Shown: positions 11,901-22,740, counted from the first letter of the stretch. The stretch is DNA of 64,000 nucleotides from Calycina herbarum (GCA_001414485.1 LLEY01000010.1:372001-436000); one strand, 5' to 3'. Notes: generated by a model from the letters alone, not told the origin. Made by a program: numbers and translations.

Positions 11901-12160
11901 GGCTGCGTCGCGTCCACCTTCTTCTCATCCGCCACTGCAATAGTATTCCCATAAAGCTTTTTTGTTGTTGTATTCGATCGCGAAACTCCGGAATTGACCT
12001 TACACCGGTTGTTAGACCTCTTTTGTATCGAAATCAGCAAAAGAAGAAATACCTTAATAACGGCTGGAGTATCGACTTTCGTCGCCTCCGCAATCGCTGC
12101 CACATCTGCAGCATCCTTCTTCTTCACGTACGAGGTGAAATAGGCACCCCATGTCGCCAT
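8981..12160 (-). CDS. Large low-complexity/coiled-coil protein, about 1041 aa
   Basis: Exon 1 is 12160-12053 and exon 2 is 11998-8981, with a 54-bp phase-0 intron (GTATTT donor, CTAAC branch, GTGTAAG acceptor). The intron has no stop, so the unspliced frame is also open (1059 aa). Order of regions: residues 1-36 (MATWGAYFTSYVKKKD, amphipathic); about 120-150, alternating K-x-E-P-K/E-A-K units; about 270-350, three copies of a 'NSLDDLMAxLQ' motif linked by 'SPxQSIS' stretches; about 420-620 and 680-880, highly charged Glu/Arg/Lys coiled coil with many 'RYEEEER' units; and a basic Pro/Gly/Arg tail with five 'RGNTVA-GSRQ' type repeats. This is a scaffold-like architecture. No enzyme domain is seen and I recognise no named orthologue. 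The nearly complete reading frames on the opposite strand here are shadows of Glu/Arg codon bias. Confidence 0.85.
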   Translation of the reverse strand: MATWGAYFTSYVKKKDAADVAAIAEATKVDTPAVIKVFLLLLISIQKRSNNRCKVNSGVSRSNTTTKKLYGNTIAVADEKKVDATQPVGKNAARMAKMFGYSKPAASAPSMSQVVNDAIQKSKVEPKIEAKIEPKIEAKVEPKVEPKVEAKVPLPPLITSIPQAPASLFSAMSVLDVSPLTKSDTKSAMLPAVDMSPIQRIETQPTALPGFMTRKLFSPKTSISLDTNQPAQVNQGSPITSYPVVGSPIQISPAKVRSPNQSISSVQSSLDDVMKSLQETQVEPVRMRSPKQSISSTAAKNSLDDLMADLQSLPAEPAPAPRRRGTTKTSISLGATQNSLDDLMASLQGPIMPVKKAESPPSVTSQPIQQMQPIIPIQPLQPIQAVKSPQPILAAVQEKVMTAVTRNRESSTSTISSTRSSANDVESEEFVESRAWAHARSLSQFKIQQNRMEEERQRMMEEQLKFQQQESRFAEEEEQQRLFVEEVRRAQEQELMEEMEKERIAKEEADRLAEEERIREEIEKERIAKEKEMEIRRIAKLNEKEAQQTARENEKKAKQLAEENEKKKQAMEEARRFEKQEMEREVQRLIKEEEDRIRTEEGEALKIVGAKPDDKFGDDSDVGNNDDDESVYSDELVESEDEEDEAERLEAERKDYEAEMEAARLRDEETNVEKTDKQKQRAEKERAYELQYEREAEEERMRLEGKGQGSRYKDEVEDERMRYEQEERTRYEEEERVQYEQDERKRYEEEERLRFEEAERNRYEDEKSQRLRYEEEVERLRFDEEQEEQRRRNDEIKQERLRFQEEEEERERYVQQEAERVRYEAERREEEELEKIAARLQAEDEAEEKERELQKAEEKIRAAFSGLAKERGEPLPQVPDKKQSGGFFGRRSTGKTPRGPPDAASNDRGLPRSNTVAAGSRQPQDREIPGGVARGNTIAGGSRQRPAQFPAQPVRENDEGRRPQREPLAGLMRGNTTAGPRQQMRGNPEDSGRGDDGDRPRREPPPLLARGNTVAVGGRQPAKETPVPARGNTVAARPPPRGLPSGPRAGLPSGPRPKR

Positions 12161-14165
12161 CTTGCTACAAGTTCGTCACCCATACGAGACGGGTTGAAAA
12201 CGCCCAAAAAGCAAAAAGGTTACGAAGCGCAAATCGCGGTGTTGAAGAAAAAGTGATTTATTCGAGCTATTGAACCTCAAGACGTTCCCTATCGGTTCCA
12301 GAAGGTAAATATGCAGATCCAGACCTGCGGAGCAATCAAGTACCGGTATTAGAAAATAGAAAATTTAAACTTTCGAATCGAAGAACTTTAAAAAAAAAAG
12401 AATTAGCTGGTAAATTGGCACAAAAGACGTTGAAAATCGAACGAAGGAAGACCCGTAGTGTTTATTCCTTTTTTGATATTATGGGCCTAAAACAATCTGG
12501 GTAGGCTGAGACGTGGTTGGCTCCCAACGGTGTTACAGGGGGGGTGAAACGGGGCGCCAAGCGTGTGCTGTGACAAAAATCGTTGTGAGGGTGATACTGA
12601 AACTGTAAAAGAGGTCCCTGCATAAACGCCTTTGTCTGGGATAGCTTCGATTTAGCTTATCTTAGATGCGATTCCGAGGTAGTTGACGTTATCGTGATAC
12701 TGTCAAACGAGGAGTCTCCCTGATCGTTCGGTTATGATGGGACCACACCACCCTTTGAATCTACATGAAACTACGCAACAACAGAGTTCGTTCATGTAAA
12801 TTGAATTTCATAATCACAATTCAGTTTGCGAAAATAAGAGAATTATCTCCCCCGGTACTTTGGGCGACACTTCCATGAATTTTATGCAAGCAAGTTTTTC
12901 TTAAAAATTGTCTCGGCGGAAGTGCAGAAAGAACTCTCTACTTCTGTAACCGCTTTGCTCAGATAACGAAGTCATCCGAGAATCTTTGAAGGGTATTGGG
13001 AAACGTCAATTGGCAAAGCGAACCGAAGCTGCGTTTCAACGACGGCGAGTAATGAGACTGAACCACCAAACTGGATTGGTCAAGCATCGATACGATGTTC
13101 TCGATCTCAAGGTGTTTTGTGACAAAATGCGGGGTTGCGGGGAAGAAGCGTAGAGATCGATGACCGAATGCTCTCAGCCAAAAACACATTTGACAGCCTT
13201 GGACAAACATGGAAGAGACCTTGCGGAAGCACATCAAAAGAGCACGCGGACGCGAAACAATCATATGACATAGGCATTGTGATCATGGTAGTTTGCTAGC
13301 GTAGGAAAATATATAGATATATGCCTCCCCACTCTACTCTCTTGCCTTCCCATCAATTCTCATATGTCAGGTATAAAGTACCCATTGCCTTCAACGGAGT
13401 ATCAATTCCATTTGGTCAATATGCAGCGATAGACTTAACGCTGTTCTCCCACTTGAAATTTTATGGAATGAGAAACAGCAAAGCTTTTTTCTGCTTGCAT
13501 CGCATATCATTGATGTCAATTTGAATTTACAATTTAACTCATGAACTGCAGCGTGTCCTGGTGTCGTTCATTCTGTCATGTTCATTTTCTGCGAATGAAA
13601 TTTCCAAATGTAAGCATAGAAGAAAGTAGTGTTTGCCAAATCCTTACATACTTGTAGTGAAGGCTTGACTGTTTACTACAGTTTTTGGATGGTTGCCAGG
13701 TATGATGCTGGCAACACAACAATGATGATCAACGAAGGCCAATTCACCCTGGCTTTGCACAGCAGAAACTAGCAAACATTTTCCAGCCACCATGGGCACA
13801 AAAGGTATAAATATCTGCGAGCTCAACACTTGGAGAGCACACTTCAACTCCTTTGACAACTGCGACCTCCGCCTTCCACGAAGACATAACTACACCAATA
13901 TTTTCCACACACCACTTCTGCCTTCGAATATCCTTTAGGTTATACACCCATACACCCATACACAACCATACACCCTTTCAGCCTCTGCAGAACATTTGTG
14001 AAAGCAAATCTGTCTTGAAACCTTTCCCAATAGTGGAGCCAATTGACTTCAACAGCTTCTTGGACTGCAACATCAGGTAAGTTGGACTTCCAACTACCCT
14101 TTTCAAAGAGAACCTATTGTTGCTGTACTAACTTCAGACAAGAAGACACAGAAACCCTGATCAGA
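12161..14165. other. Intergenic; 5' UTR intron of the next gene
   Basis: No gene is supported. Short open frames at 12959-13264 and 13321-13524 lack coding character. Close to the following gene, 14077-14137 is a textbook 61-bp intron (GTAAGT donor, TACTAAC branch, TTCAG acceptor) lying in the 5' leader, 28 bases before the ATG at 14166. It indicates that the gene is, or recently was, transcribed and spliced. Upstream of it is a CACCCATACACCCATACA microrepeat near 13940. Confidence 0.55.
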
Positions 14166-15566
14166 ATGTCTTCATCAACTGGTCTTTCCCTCGCCTACAG
14201 CACACACGATTTGCCTCGAGCATCTTTCTTCGGCATCCCGTTGGAGGTTCGTGGAATGGTTTACACGATTCTCCTTGTTAACCCCTCGCTTGGAGAGAGC
14301 TTGTCTGTATCCAAAGACAAGAGCTATGGACAGTATACTCGCTACAACCTCCATCCAAACATTCTTGCTGTCTGCCGACAGACGAATCAAGAAGGCATGG
14401 AAATTCTCTACGGGCTCAACACATTCTACATTGCTCCCTTGCCGGATACCCTCGCTTTGAATTCATATATTCCGGGCTCGGAGTATAACATCTGCCCGAT
14501 TACTCGGTACTGTGTCCACCCGGACAATATCCCAGTTTTTGGTGATAGACTGAGAGGATCCGGGTTGTTGGGCGGCGTCAAAGCAATGACCGCTGTACGA
14601 GCTTGGAAAGTTGTTCTCTCGGTGGGTACTGGAGACGAGAGCGGAAAGGCAGGTGCGTTGGCGAAGGCACCAATGAGTCTTTTCCGATTTTGTTGTGCCA
14701 TTGTTCACAGCTCCCCTCGCTCATTGGATGTGGCAATCATACCCAAAGGAGTGGAACGAGGTCATGACCCCTCAACCGAGTATATTTCTATGTTAAATAT
14801 GCTCGAACCCCTCGGCAATATTCACAGCGTTGAGAAAGTAACGTTCCGAGACGCCATTATTTTCGAAGTTCCGGATATCCTCACACAAGACGAAGATGCG
14901 CTCGAGTTCGAAAGTCATATGCAAGAAGAGGCTGCTCTCGAAGTACAGCTTGTTGAGCAAATTCAAAGCGACACCAAAGTTGAGTTTGCATACGAGATGT
15001 ACCATCCCCTTCTTCGATACGCGCAGTCTTTCGAACGATATGAGCCATATAAGAAAACTATAGAGCTTTCCGACGACGAATACCTCCAAGGAGAAGGTAT
15101 CGTTGGTAAGGACAACTACGAGAAATGCTGCGAGAAGGGGAATCCCTTCTATGGAGACTTCATACATCCTGTAGAAGACAACGTAATGGCAGCGAAAGTA
15201 GAGGGTGCCAATGAGGACCTCGCAGCCTTCAAGCGATCGTGGAAATTGGTATTGCAGTACCTCAAACCCCAGTACCAAAGAATTGTGAAGGCTGCCGGCG
15301 ATCTCTTGGAGTTTGTCTTAGATGAAAAGAAGGATGGTGGCTTGTTCGACGCGGAGAGAAGAGGTGAGCCAGTTCAAGAATATAACGAGTCCAACGTGGT
15401 TGTGGCAATTGTATTGCTTGAGGAATATGCTGCCTCCTTTCAGCGAGATATGCCCCTTGATACCAAGATGCAATTTCGCAAAGACAAGAGTAGTCTCAGC
15501 AACTTATACGACATGATGGAGCCAAATATGCAACTGGAGCGGGTGGTCCGATCCTTCGACGCATAA
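14166..15566 (+). CDS. Large 2EXR-family protein, prematurely stopped, 466 aa
   Basis: Starts at ATG 14166, after the 5' UTR intron. The N-terminus has the 2EXR-type block (FFGIPLEVRGMVYTILLVNP, then LHPNILAVCRQ...EILYGLNTFY). The middle is shared with the paralogues at 29140 and 31480, including 'FAYEMYHPLLRYAQSFERYEPYK' near residue 280. The frame ends at TAA 15564-15566. Aligned without gaps to the paralogue at 31480, that stop falls opposite a Glu (AREEKGWDFYH against SFDA-stop-DLRHF), and the same frame then continues with conserved sequence (15567 onward: LFDKQLLEIRAARKTLFQFDE against LDSQFMEIKKARSALLDFD). One GAA-to-TAA change would explain it. The gene is therefore a truncated allele or young pseudogene, unless the base is an assembly error. 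Function unknown. Confidence 0.75.
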   Translation: MSSSTGLSLAYSTHDLPRASFFGIPLEVRGMVYTILLVNPSLGESLSVSKDKSYGQYTRYNLHPNILAVCRQTNQEGMEILYGLNTFYIAPLPDTLALNSYIPGSEYNICPITRYCVHPDNIPVFGDRLRGSGLLGGVKAMTAVRAWKVVLSVGTGDESGKAGALAKAPMSLFRFCCAIVHSSPRSLDVAIIPKGVERGHDPSTEYISMLNMLEPLGNIHSVEKVTFRDAIIFEVPDILTQDEDALEFESHMQEEAALEVQLVEQIQSDTKVEFAYEMYHPLLRYAQSFERYEPYKKTIELSDDEYLQGEGIVGKDNYEKCCEKGNPFYGDFIHPVEDNVMAAKVEGANEDLAAFKRSWKLVLQYLKPQYQRIVKAAGDLLEFVLDEKKDGGLFDAERRGEPVQEYNESNVVVAIVLLEEYAASFQRDMPLDTKMQFRKDKSSLSNLYDMMEPNMQLERVVRSFDA

Positions 15567-16140
15567 GATCTACGACACTTTATCAAGTGGTACGAAAGTG
15601 CCGTTGATCTATTCGACAAACAGTTATTGGAGATCCGAGCAGCACGAAAGACACTGTTTCAATTCGACGAGCGGGAGGAATTTGGGGTAACTTTGGGCAT
15701 CGAAAATATGCGCCTCGACGAGCCCATTCGTTGGGATATCAACGAGCCAGCCCTTGGTCCATGGCACGAATCATCGTATGACGACTATCATGCCGATTAT
15801 TCGGGCGACGGGTGGGGAGACAACAATGGAGGAGGAATGGGGCAACAATGATGGACCTGACAATCAGGATCAGGAAGACGACCAAGACGACGACGAAAGC
15901 AGTGATGGATCGGATAGTGAGGACTCCGATAGTGAGGACTCCGATCCCAGCGGTGCCGGGGATGGTCAAGATGAAGACGACAGTGAGGTGAATGGGTCTG
16001 ACAGCGATGTTACTGATGTTCAGGTCGCCAATGCTGAGCACGGAGATGGAAACCCTTCAATGGGCAACGAGGACGACTCCGAAGGAAACGATTCCCCAAC
16101 TGAGGCTGTGATCAACAATGACGCTCCTGCAAATGGGTGA
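15567..16140 (+). pseudogene. Orphaned C-terminus of the 2EXR paralogue, with acidic tail
   Basis: This is sequence downstream of the TAA at 15564. In the same frame it encodes about 60 residues clearly homologous to the C-terminal helix of the paralogue at 31480, then 'PALGPWHESSYDDYHADYSGDGWGDNN' before a TGA at 15849. A second frame overlapping from 15754 to 16140 encodes a very acidic Asp/Ser/Glu tail. Moving to that frame needs either a +1 shift or a weak intron (GTGGGG donor near 15811, CAATCAG acceptor near 15870). A 15-bp unit (15913-15927) is duplicated exactly at 15928-15942 and gives a repeated DSEDS motif. A good intron-like pair (GTATGT at about 16166, CTAAC, CACAGCAG near 16222) follows, probably in the 3' UTR. 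Classed as pseudogene only because the upstream stop separates it from its start. Confidence 0.55.
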
Positions 16141-17326
16141 GATGATGTCGTTCCCGTCGCCTCGAGGTATGTACCAACTCCCTCATCTTGATTATCTGGA
16201 TGATTCTAACTAACTTGACACAGCAGATAATTCATCGGCGCCGGGTCTGCAGAGGGGAGGGGAGGGGGAAATCGCGATAAGGAGGGTAAGGAAAGTAGAG
16301 AAGTAGTGTGAGTACTGGCGTCCTGGACAGCTTCTTGCCAGGGCAACAAATAGATGGTTGTGAGAGCGGGGAGTATGTAGCCAATCTATCATTTTTCCTT
16401 GAAATTTGGAGTTAATTATTTGCAGCCTGAGGTTTAGAGTCACGTGTCAATAATTCTTCGGAGATTTTTATCACCGTAATACATTTCCACTTTCTCATTC
16501 TGGCAGAGAAGATACTTCGATCATGATTTTTATCAGAATGAAATGGTTAGCGACTATTCCACTCACAAGAACAATTGATTTTTGGTACTTGTTTCGACGA
16601 ACTAGGTAAAGAAGAGAGGTATACTTGACCCTTTCCCTAAATGACACCGGTGTTGGAATGACTGTCGACGAGCGGCAAAAGTTGTTCAATTGAACACTTT
16701 CGCATGCGTGATTTTGGATGGTGGAAAGTTCGCGCATCACAGTATTTGGAGCTGGTGATTGAGCTTTTATTCAACACTCTGCTTCTTGGAGCCGCAACCG
16801 GATTTGTTCACCAGCCTCACGATTATTTACTGAAGTGACAGGCATATGAGGGCACATGAGCTCCAGGGCCACCGAGGAAGATATGCTATGCGCGTGCAGT
16901 TGGTCGGCTCAGCTCATGGAGAGGTCGATCATCAACGAGGAAAGAACAACCAAGACCATGCTGCTGCCCCAAACCACCTCACAGGTAAGAACCACTGTTT
17001 GGCCAATCTCACTTCAAAAGTACTAGGCGGCAGCCCCAAGTCGCTCCTTCTCTTGCAGATGGCAGCAACGAAGCAAGCCTTCCCGAGCCTGGGTGATGGA
17101 GTGAAGTAACGACCAAGCCCACCTCCCCAACTCAAATCTACAATACACCTCGCATTTCCCCGCCCATCTCTTCCTTCCTCCTCCACACTCTTAACGCATC
17201 TCCATCACCCCGACCCCAGGGAAAGTCCTCGCCATTACACATCCCTCTATTGGAGTTGTCACCAAGACTGATTACTCGGGCACTAAAGGCTCGGATACTT
17301 TTCACTGTGACTTCCAGGTTGTTGTT

Positions 17327-17327
<1 letters not shown>

Positions 17328-17358
<31 letters not shown>
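17328..17358. repeat. T10 G21 homopolymer junction
   Basis: Ten T are followed directly by 21 G. The G run could form quadruplex structures on the plus strand and is a place where sequencing and assembly often miscount. It lies in a gene-free stretch. Confidence 0.9.
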
Positions 17359-19638
17359 CACTTTCTTTTATATTTGCAAAGTATCGTGGAACGGCGTCGG
17401 AACAGATGGTATGAAGAGATTCTTCACAGTGCTGAGATCGTGAATTTTGAGGTATTAGAGCAAGTGTTGTATTGCCTCAAATGTGCTGGTCATGATGCTT
17501 GAGACTGAGACTCTTACTTTTGGTTGTTTGAAAACTTTGAAGAGTTGCTATTTTCTTATATGGCTAAAAGTAGTCGTGAAATCAACGTTCTGGCGAAATG
17601 TTGTTTGGACTAGGAGGTGATCAAAGATCATGGTATCACATTTTCCCCCTACGTGAAATTCCCAGCAGCAAATAATTACTGAACTGGAAATTCCATGATT
17701 TCGGAACGGAAAAAATACGTATGTTTGGGGAAGGGATACTTAAGTCAAATCTCAAGAAAGCTAGTAAGTGACGTTCCTTCATTCCCTTCTTTCTCTCATT
17801 TTTCCAATAACATGCTGATAATTTGAGTCACGTGCATATATTCCGTGGAACATTTCCATTCTCTAGAGATTTATTTTCTGGAATAAATGATCCATATTAA
17901 AGTTGTTCAGTGTGCCTCGCCTCTGCTCCGTGGTGGGTCCACACGGACACCATCGGCCAGTCCAAAACAACGTCAAAATTAACAGATCGTGCAAAAGATT
18001 TCCTCCAGCCAAGATCCATTAGAAGATTATTTCTTTACTTGCTTCCTCGCCATTTAATTCGTCATTCAACTACTTACCCAATAGTACTAGGTCCTCGTTC
18101 TTTCAAGTGTTCTGCCACAACCCCATCTGAAATGTTGAGAGTCACGGATTCAGATTCCCCTGCTGGGCCTCTACAGGGCAGTTAAAAACTACATCAGGCT
18201 GAGGAACCAATGTTGATGCAGGCCACTCTTACAAACAATCATTACGAACATGAAACGAGAACAATGTCAACCTAAATGTGGTTTCAAATACTCCGGTGAA
18301 GACACAATGAGTAGTTCGAAACAAGAGCAGATGTAAATCAAAGCCAACTTGGCGTCCAAGTATTTCATCTTCGCAACAGTTATAGCCTACTCAGAGTCGA
18401 TACTAGGTTGTAGAATTTCCCGTAAGCGTGCGCGAATCTCTGCGCCCTGTACCACATCCAGCTCTTAAACTTGTTCAATCACTAAAGTTGAGATTATTGT
18501 ATTTGAAACACCATCTCACTTTTCCGAGCTTAAACTCAATGTATATTCAATGTTACACTAACTTGTTATAACTTGTTAGATGCCAGCTGAAAGTAACAAT
18601 AACATTTTAAAGAACATGGTGTCAAGAAAGACATGCAGGATCATGGGAATTGAGAATTTGAGCATTTGACCTGGATAACGACACGTAATGTACTATTACA
18701 GAGCTTTCATGCGGACAAGTATTTTTAAAATGTCTGTAAGTGAAACTCTCAATTTTGTCTTTTCGCCGAGACCATCACCTGCCTAAGTATGTTATCACTG
18801 GGGTCATTTACCTCCTGTCTTGCTAAGAAGACCGTGAAATCAATATATCAGCTTCCAGAAGAATGCCCGTATCCCAAATTTGATTGACCAAAGATGCCTC
18901 CCTCCTTGAACTTTCGAGCTTCGTGAAAATGATTGGATTGTATTCCTCTTAGTCTGTTTCTGGAAGGAACTTTGCACTTGGCTCAAAAATGAATTTAAAT
19001 TCTATAAGTGAGCCAAGAAAATGGAAAGGCTTTACTTAACAAGAAGTCTACATTCATTGAATCCCCTTCTAATAATGATTCTTCGCTGTTTTCCTCGGTA
19101 TTTCCCTCCTCCCTATTCTTCTGCTACATTCATTCTTGATTCCCACCTCAGTTTCCGACAAGTGTTCCTGAACTAATGGGTCATCTTCAGGCGCATTTCG
19201 CCCTGTGTCAGTACTCTTCGATTTCGATTTGTCCTATCCCACTCACACTTTACAATCGGGGTTCACGTATTGTAAAAGTGAGTAAGAGAAAGAATGGGGT
19301 GAAATCGGGTCTATTTTGCTCCTCGATTCCTTTAAAGTAGCAGTTATCGACCTCATTGTAGTATACTCGCATCTCAAATTTTGCCTCAGGTGCTGTTTCT
19401 AGCCAAAAATGTTCATTCCTAGTCACTTTGGGTACGCTTTAGAACATGAACACCCCCAGACTTCGCGCCTGGATAGCATAAGTCTAAATTTTAGCAACTC
19501 TATTATGAAAAAAGAGCTTGGTAAGATGATACTTATGTATCTCTCCGGCACAGGCTTAGATTATGTCGGTATACATAAGTGGTTAGCACTTCCACGTGCC
19601 CTTCTCGCTTAACGAGGAGGGCAGGTATTTAAGTAGAA

Positions 19639-19659
19639 CCGAGTACAGCTTGTACTCGG
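19639..19659. other. Perfect 8-bp stem hairpin
   Basis: CCGAGTAC, a five-base loop (AGCTT), then GTACTCGG. It follows GGTATTTAAGTAGAA and sits about 200 bp before the solo LTR. The surrounding 19550-19800 sequence, with a TATTTAAG box-like word followed by pyrimidine-rich DNA, could be a remnant LTR of another retroelement, but no matching copy or target duplication was found. Confidence 0.5.
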
Positions 19660-19864
19660 TATGCATCAACGATAGTTACCACCAAGTCAAACCAACAGAT
19701 TATTTTCTTCTTATCTTCTTATAGTATCTTTAATTCTTTGTTTTAGAGATGTATATAATGTATCGGAACACAACTGTAGTGATCTTGCGAGGTACTACAA
19801 CTGAACTCATGATTTATATAACGTGAAATTCTGCGTATAGTTTTCGTTCTCCAACTATGTAAAT

Positions 19865-20055
19865 TGTGACGGTTATAGTCACGAAGGCTGGATGTCACAT
19901 GTTCGCTTAGATGCACGCTAGTACTAGCGCACGCACTAGCGCGGATTACTTGTATTTAGTTCCCGGTTCTCTCGAGCTCTTCTGCTCTCCTCGTCTTTTG
20001 TCCTAAGAATAGAGTGTTGTTTGTTCTGAGTCTTATCTGAAGCACGTCTGTCACA
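19865..20055 (+). mobile_element. Solo LTR, 191 bp, TSD TAAAT
   Basis: It begins TGTGACGG and ends CTGTCACA, the TG...CA ends expected of LTRs, and is flanked by an exact 5-bp target duplication TAAAT (19860-19864 and 20056-20060). No internal retroelement sequence lies beside it, so it is a solo LTR left by recombination, or a very short non-autonomous element. The reverse complement of 28142-28294 is related: both carry GTCACG, then GGCTGG, then GTCAC-TG near the start, and CACGTC-GTCACA at the end. The sequence is GC-richer than its surroundings and not visibly RIP-mutated. Confidence 0.8.
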
Positions 20056-20060
20056 TAAAT

Positions 20061-20874
20061 AATATAATTTATTGATAACTTTATTAGGACATCTTTTACT
20101 GTCAACCTATCTTACAATTTCTTTCTTCAAAATTTAATTTACCTTCTATATAGTATATTAAGATTCTTTACTTCTACTTAAGGAACTCCTTGAATTTTTA
20201 CTTATCTTAACTTTCTTCTCTTGATTTTAATCTCTTCTCTATTTAGAATAATAAAATTATTTCTTTCTACTTAAGAATTTCTAAAATTTCATTCTTGTTA
20301 TAATTTTCTTTATTTAACTTTAATACGTCTTCTATTTTAACTAATTTAATTACTTTATTATATATAAGAAAACTTTTAAATTTCTATTTATTTTAATTCT
20401 ATTCTTCTATTTTTCATTTCTCTTCTATCTAGAATAACTAGATTAATTCTTTCTACTTATTAAAAGTTATTACCTAATAAAAAAAAGCTTATAATTCTTA
20501 ATTATCTTAACTTTCTTCGCTTATTTATAATCTTTCTTTAGTCTAGAGTAATTGAATTACTTAATTATACTCTTAAAAGTCTTATTTATTATAATATTCT
20601 CTTACTAGTTCTATTTTCTTTTCTATTTAAAATAATTAAATTACTTATTACTATTTATAAATAGTTAGTACTACTTAAGAAAATGTTAAATTTTCTATTT
20701 ATCTTAACTACTCTCGTTCTAATTTTAATTTCTCTTATCTTTAGAATAACTAAAATAACTTTTATTACTTACTAAAAGTTCTTACTAGATAGAAATAGCT
20801 TAAGAATCCTGTTTTTCTTAATTTTATACTTGTGAATTATCTTACTCTAAAGCAGTAGAATAACTTAACTATTA
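20061..20874. repeat. Degenerate AT-rich tandem array, left part
   Basis: Imperfect units recur about every 90-115 bp. The recognisable anchor is (T)TAGAATAACTA at or near 20243, 20429, 20542, 20628, 20740 and 20854, each preceded by TTTTAATCTCTTCT-type sequence and followed by AATT-TTTCTACTTA and AAAAGT-ATTAC. The array is interrupted by element A and resumes after it at 28687 (anchors near 28761 and 28873). Units are heavily C-to-T/G-to-A degraded. No coding potential is visible. Confidence 0.65.
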
Positions 20875-21699
20875 ACGTTTATATATAGCGAACTAGCTAA
20901 ATAAGCGAACCGGCTAAAACCCCGCGCTCTTACTATACCTCTGTTAAATATTAAATTTCTCTATAATAAACGATACCTTAGAAAAATAACGAAAGCCGCT
21001 TAGTCTTAGCTATCTAGGCTATGTAAAAAGACCTAAATTTACGTACTCGAGCTATAGCTAGGACCTATTCTATAGATTACTATAAACTAGGTCGACGTTT
21101 ACTTAGTATACTTTTATAACGCGATATTCTAGCTAATTCATAGAAAATAAACGACCTAGAGGAATTAGTACTTATTTAACATATCTTTAACCTAGCTATT
21201 AAAGGATTTCCTCTATAGATATCTATAGTTAAGAATATAGTAAATCGACTTCTTAAAGCACGCGACGTGTTATACGTCGGGACACGTTAGACTTCTAACT
21301 TTATTAAGCGCTGTCTAGAACTCTAGACACGCTTCTAGCGAAAATACGACTACTAGAGAGCTAAGTACGAAGATCTAGAAGTTATTCGTAGCTGGTTTAA
21401 GCTTATACGAAACATAATAGCGAAGTATAGAATCTACGATATAGATATCTATAACTTTAATAAGACCAGATTTATAATAGATATTATCTTAACTACGATA
21501 GTTATTATAAGCTTAGAAAGACGTATAAGAGTAAAAATAATATAGCCTAGTAATTAGGATATAACGAAACTTAAACGAACTAAACAAAGATAACTAAGTC
21601 TTAAAGGTTAGTATATAAGTAAGAAGTATAGATACGATAGATTGTTTACTTAGAAGTAAACTCGTTACTTATATTAAAGATATTAAATAAGATAATAAG

Positions 21700-22740
21700 A
21701 TTAATAACTAAAGTTGAGTACGAAGCTCCTATCTAATAGTAGACGTGCTAGTCTTATATAGAGCCTTCGTATCCTCTAGCCGCTATAGTCGATCTGCTCG
21801 ACTATAGCCGACATAGTCGACTCGTTAGCTATATCGCTTACCTTTCCTAGTTACGTGATTATAACCAACTTCTAATAATAAGATCCTAGAATTCCTAAAT
21901 ACTCTTTTATATTATAGATTCTCTTCTATATTACCTTCTATTTCCTAGACGTTATATCTTATTCTATTAGAATACTATCTAGACTACTTATTATATAAAA
22001 CGTAATTTATAATACTATCCCCTTCTTAGACTAGCGTATCCCTATACTTAAGTATAGCCTAAGAAATATTATTAAAGAGCTGTCGGCCTTTCCGGTTTTA
22101 ATATAAATACTACTTATACTTTTAAATATAAACGCTAGATTAAACTTATAAAGTATATTAATAAATCTAGTAAAGAGATAGCTCCTTATACTCGATATAA
22201 ATGTTCTAGATAAAGATATATAGCTATAGCTTTAACTTCAGAGGTTAATAAATATTCTAAGTATATAAGGTAGAAGAAATCCTATAACGTTAAGTTATAA
22301 AACCAAATACCTTTACTTTCTAACTAGTTCTTAATCGACTAGTAACGACGAAAACTAAGAGACGAAGAAGAATAGACCTAGCAGTTCTAATAGGAAGCGG
22401 CTACTAAGGTTCTTCGTTTATAAAAACTTTAGTACTAACTTAATAAGCAAGAACAGCAGCTAATTTAGTCTAGTTTAAATTCTATAGCTAAGCTAGAGAA
22501 GAAAGAGGAGGAAGAGAGAAAAAACAGAGAAAGACAAAAAGAGAAGAAGTATAGAGAGGAAGAGGCTACTAGACTAGCCGCCCTTCCTACCTCCAACCCC
22601 GCCCTCGATCCGTCTCTCGACCCCGTCTTTCTAGAATCCTTTCTTCTTAATTATAAGATGTAGACAACCCTAGGTTTTAATAGTAGAACTCCTAAAGTCC
22701 TCTTAAGCAACAGTTAAGGTTACCTTTTAGTTCCTAAGTA
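21700..22740. other. RIP-mutated sequence with a GC-richer coding relic
   Basis: This lies inside element A. Near 21790-21815 there is a perfect 10-bp inverted repeat (CTATAGTCGA, five bases, TCGACTATAG). From about 22330 to 22730 the plus strand reads as a decayed protein segment with a Lys/Glu-rich helix (EKKEEEERKNRERQKEKKYREEE), then a Pro/Leu stretch and a 'TTLGFNSRTPKVLLS' ending, with Gln/Trp positions now stops. The GC content is normal at 22575-22650. Such helices followed by a G/F-rich end occur in short open frames next to fungal retroelements, but I cannot name the family. Confidence 0.45.

Larger units (their letters stand above)
16223..19859. other. 3.6-kb gene-free region
   Basis: Nothing here could be supported as a gene. 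Open frames at 16495-16740, 16846-17109, 16932-17186, 17910-18185 and 19409-19612 are short, overlap frames on the opposite strand, and have no intron context or recognisable domain. The composition is ordinary, without RIP character, until about 19860. The only distinctive structures are the T10/G21 homopolymer run at 17328-17358 and a hairpin at 19639-19659. Confidence 0.5.

Noticed and set aside
18120..18180. tRNA-like B-box word (GGATTCAGATTCCCC)
   Set aside because: No matching A box, acceptor stem or cloverleaf could be drawn around it.
19409..19612. 67-aa open frame before the island
   Set aside because: No domain, no intron context, and it overlaps a region that may be an old LTR.
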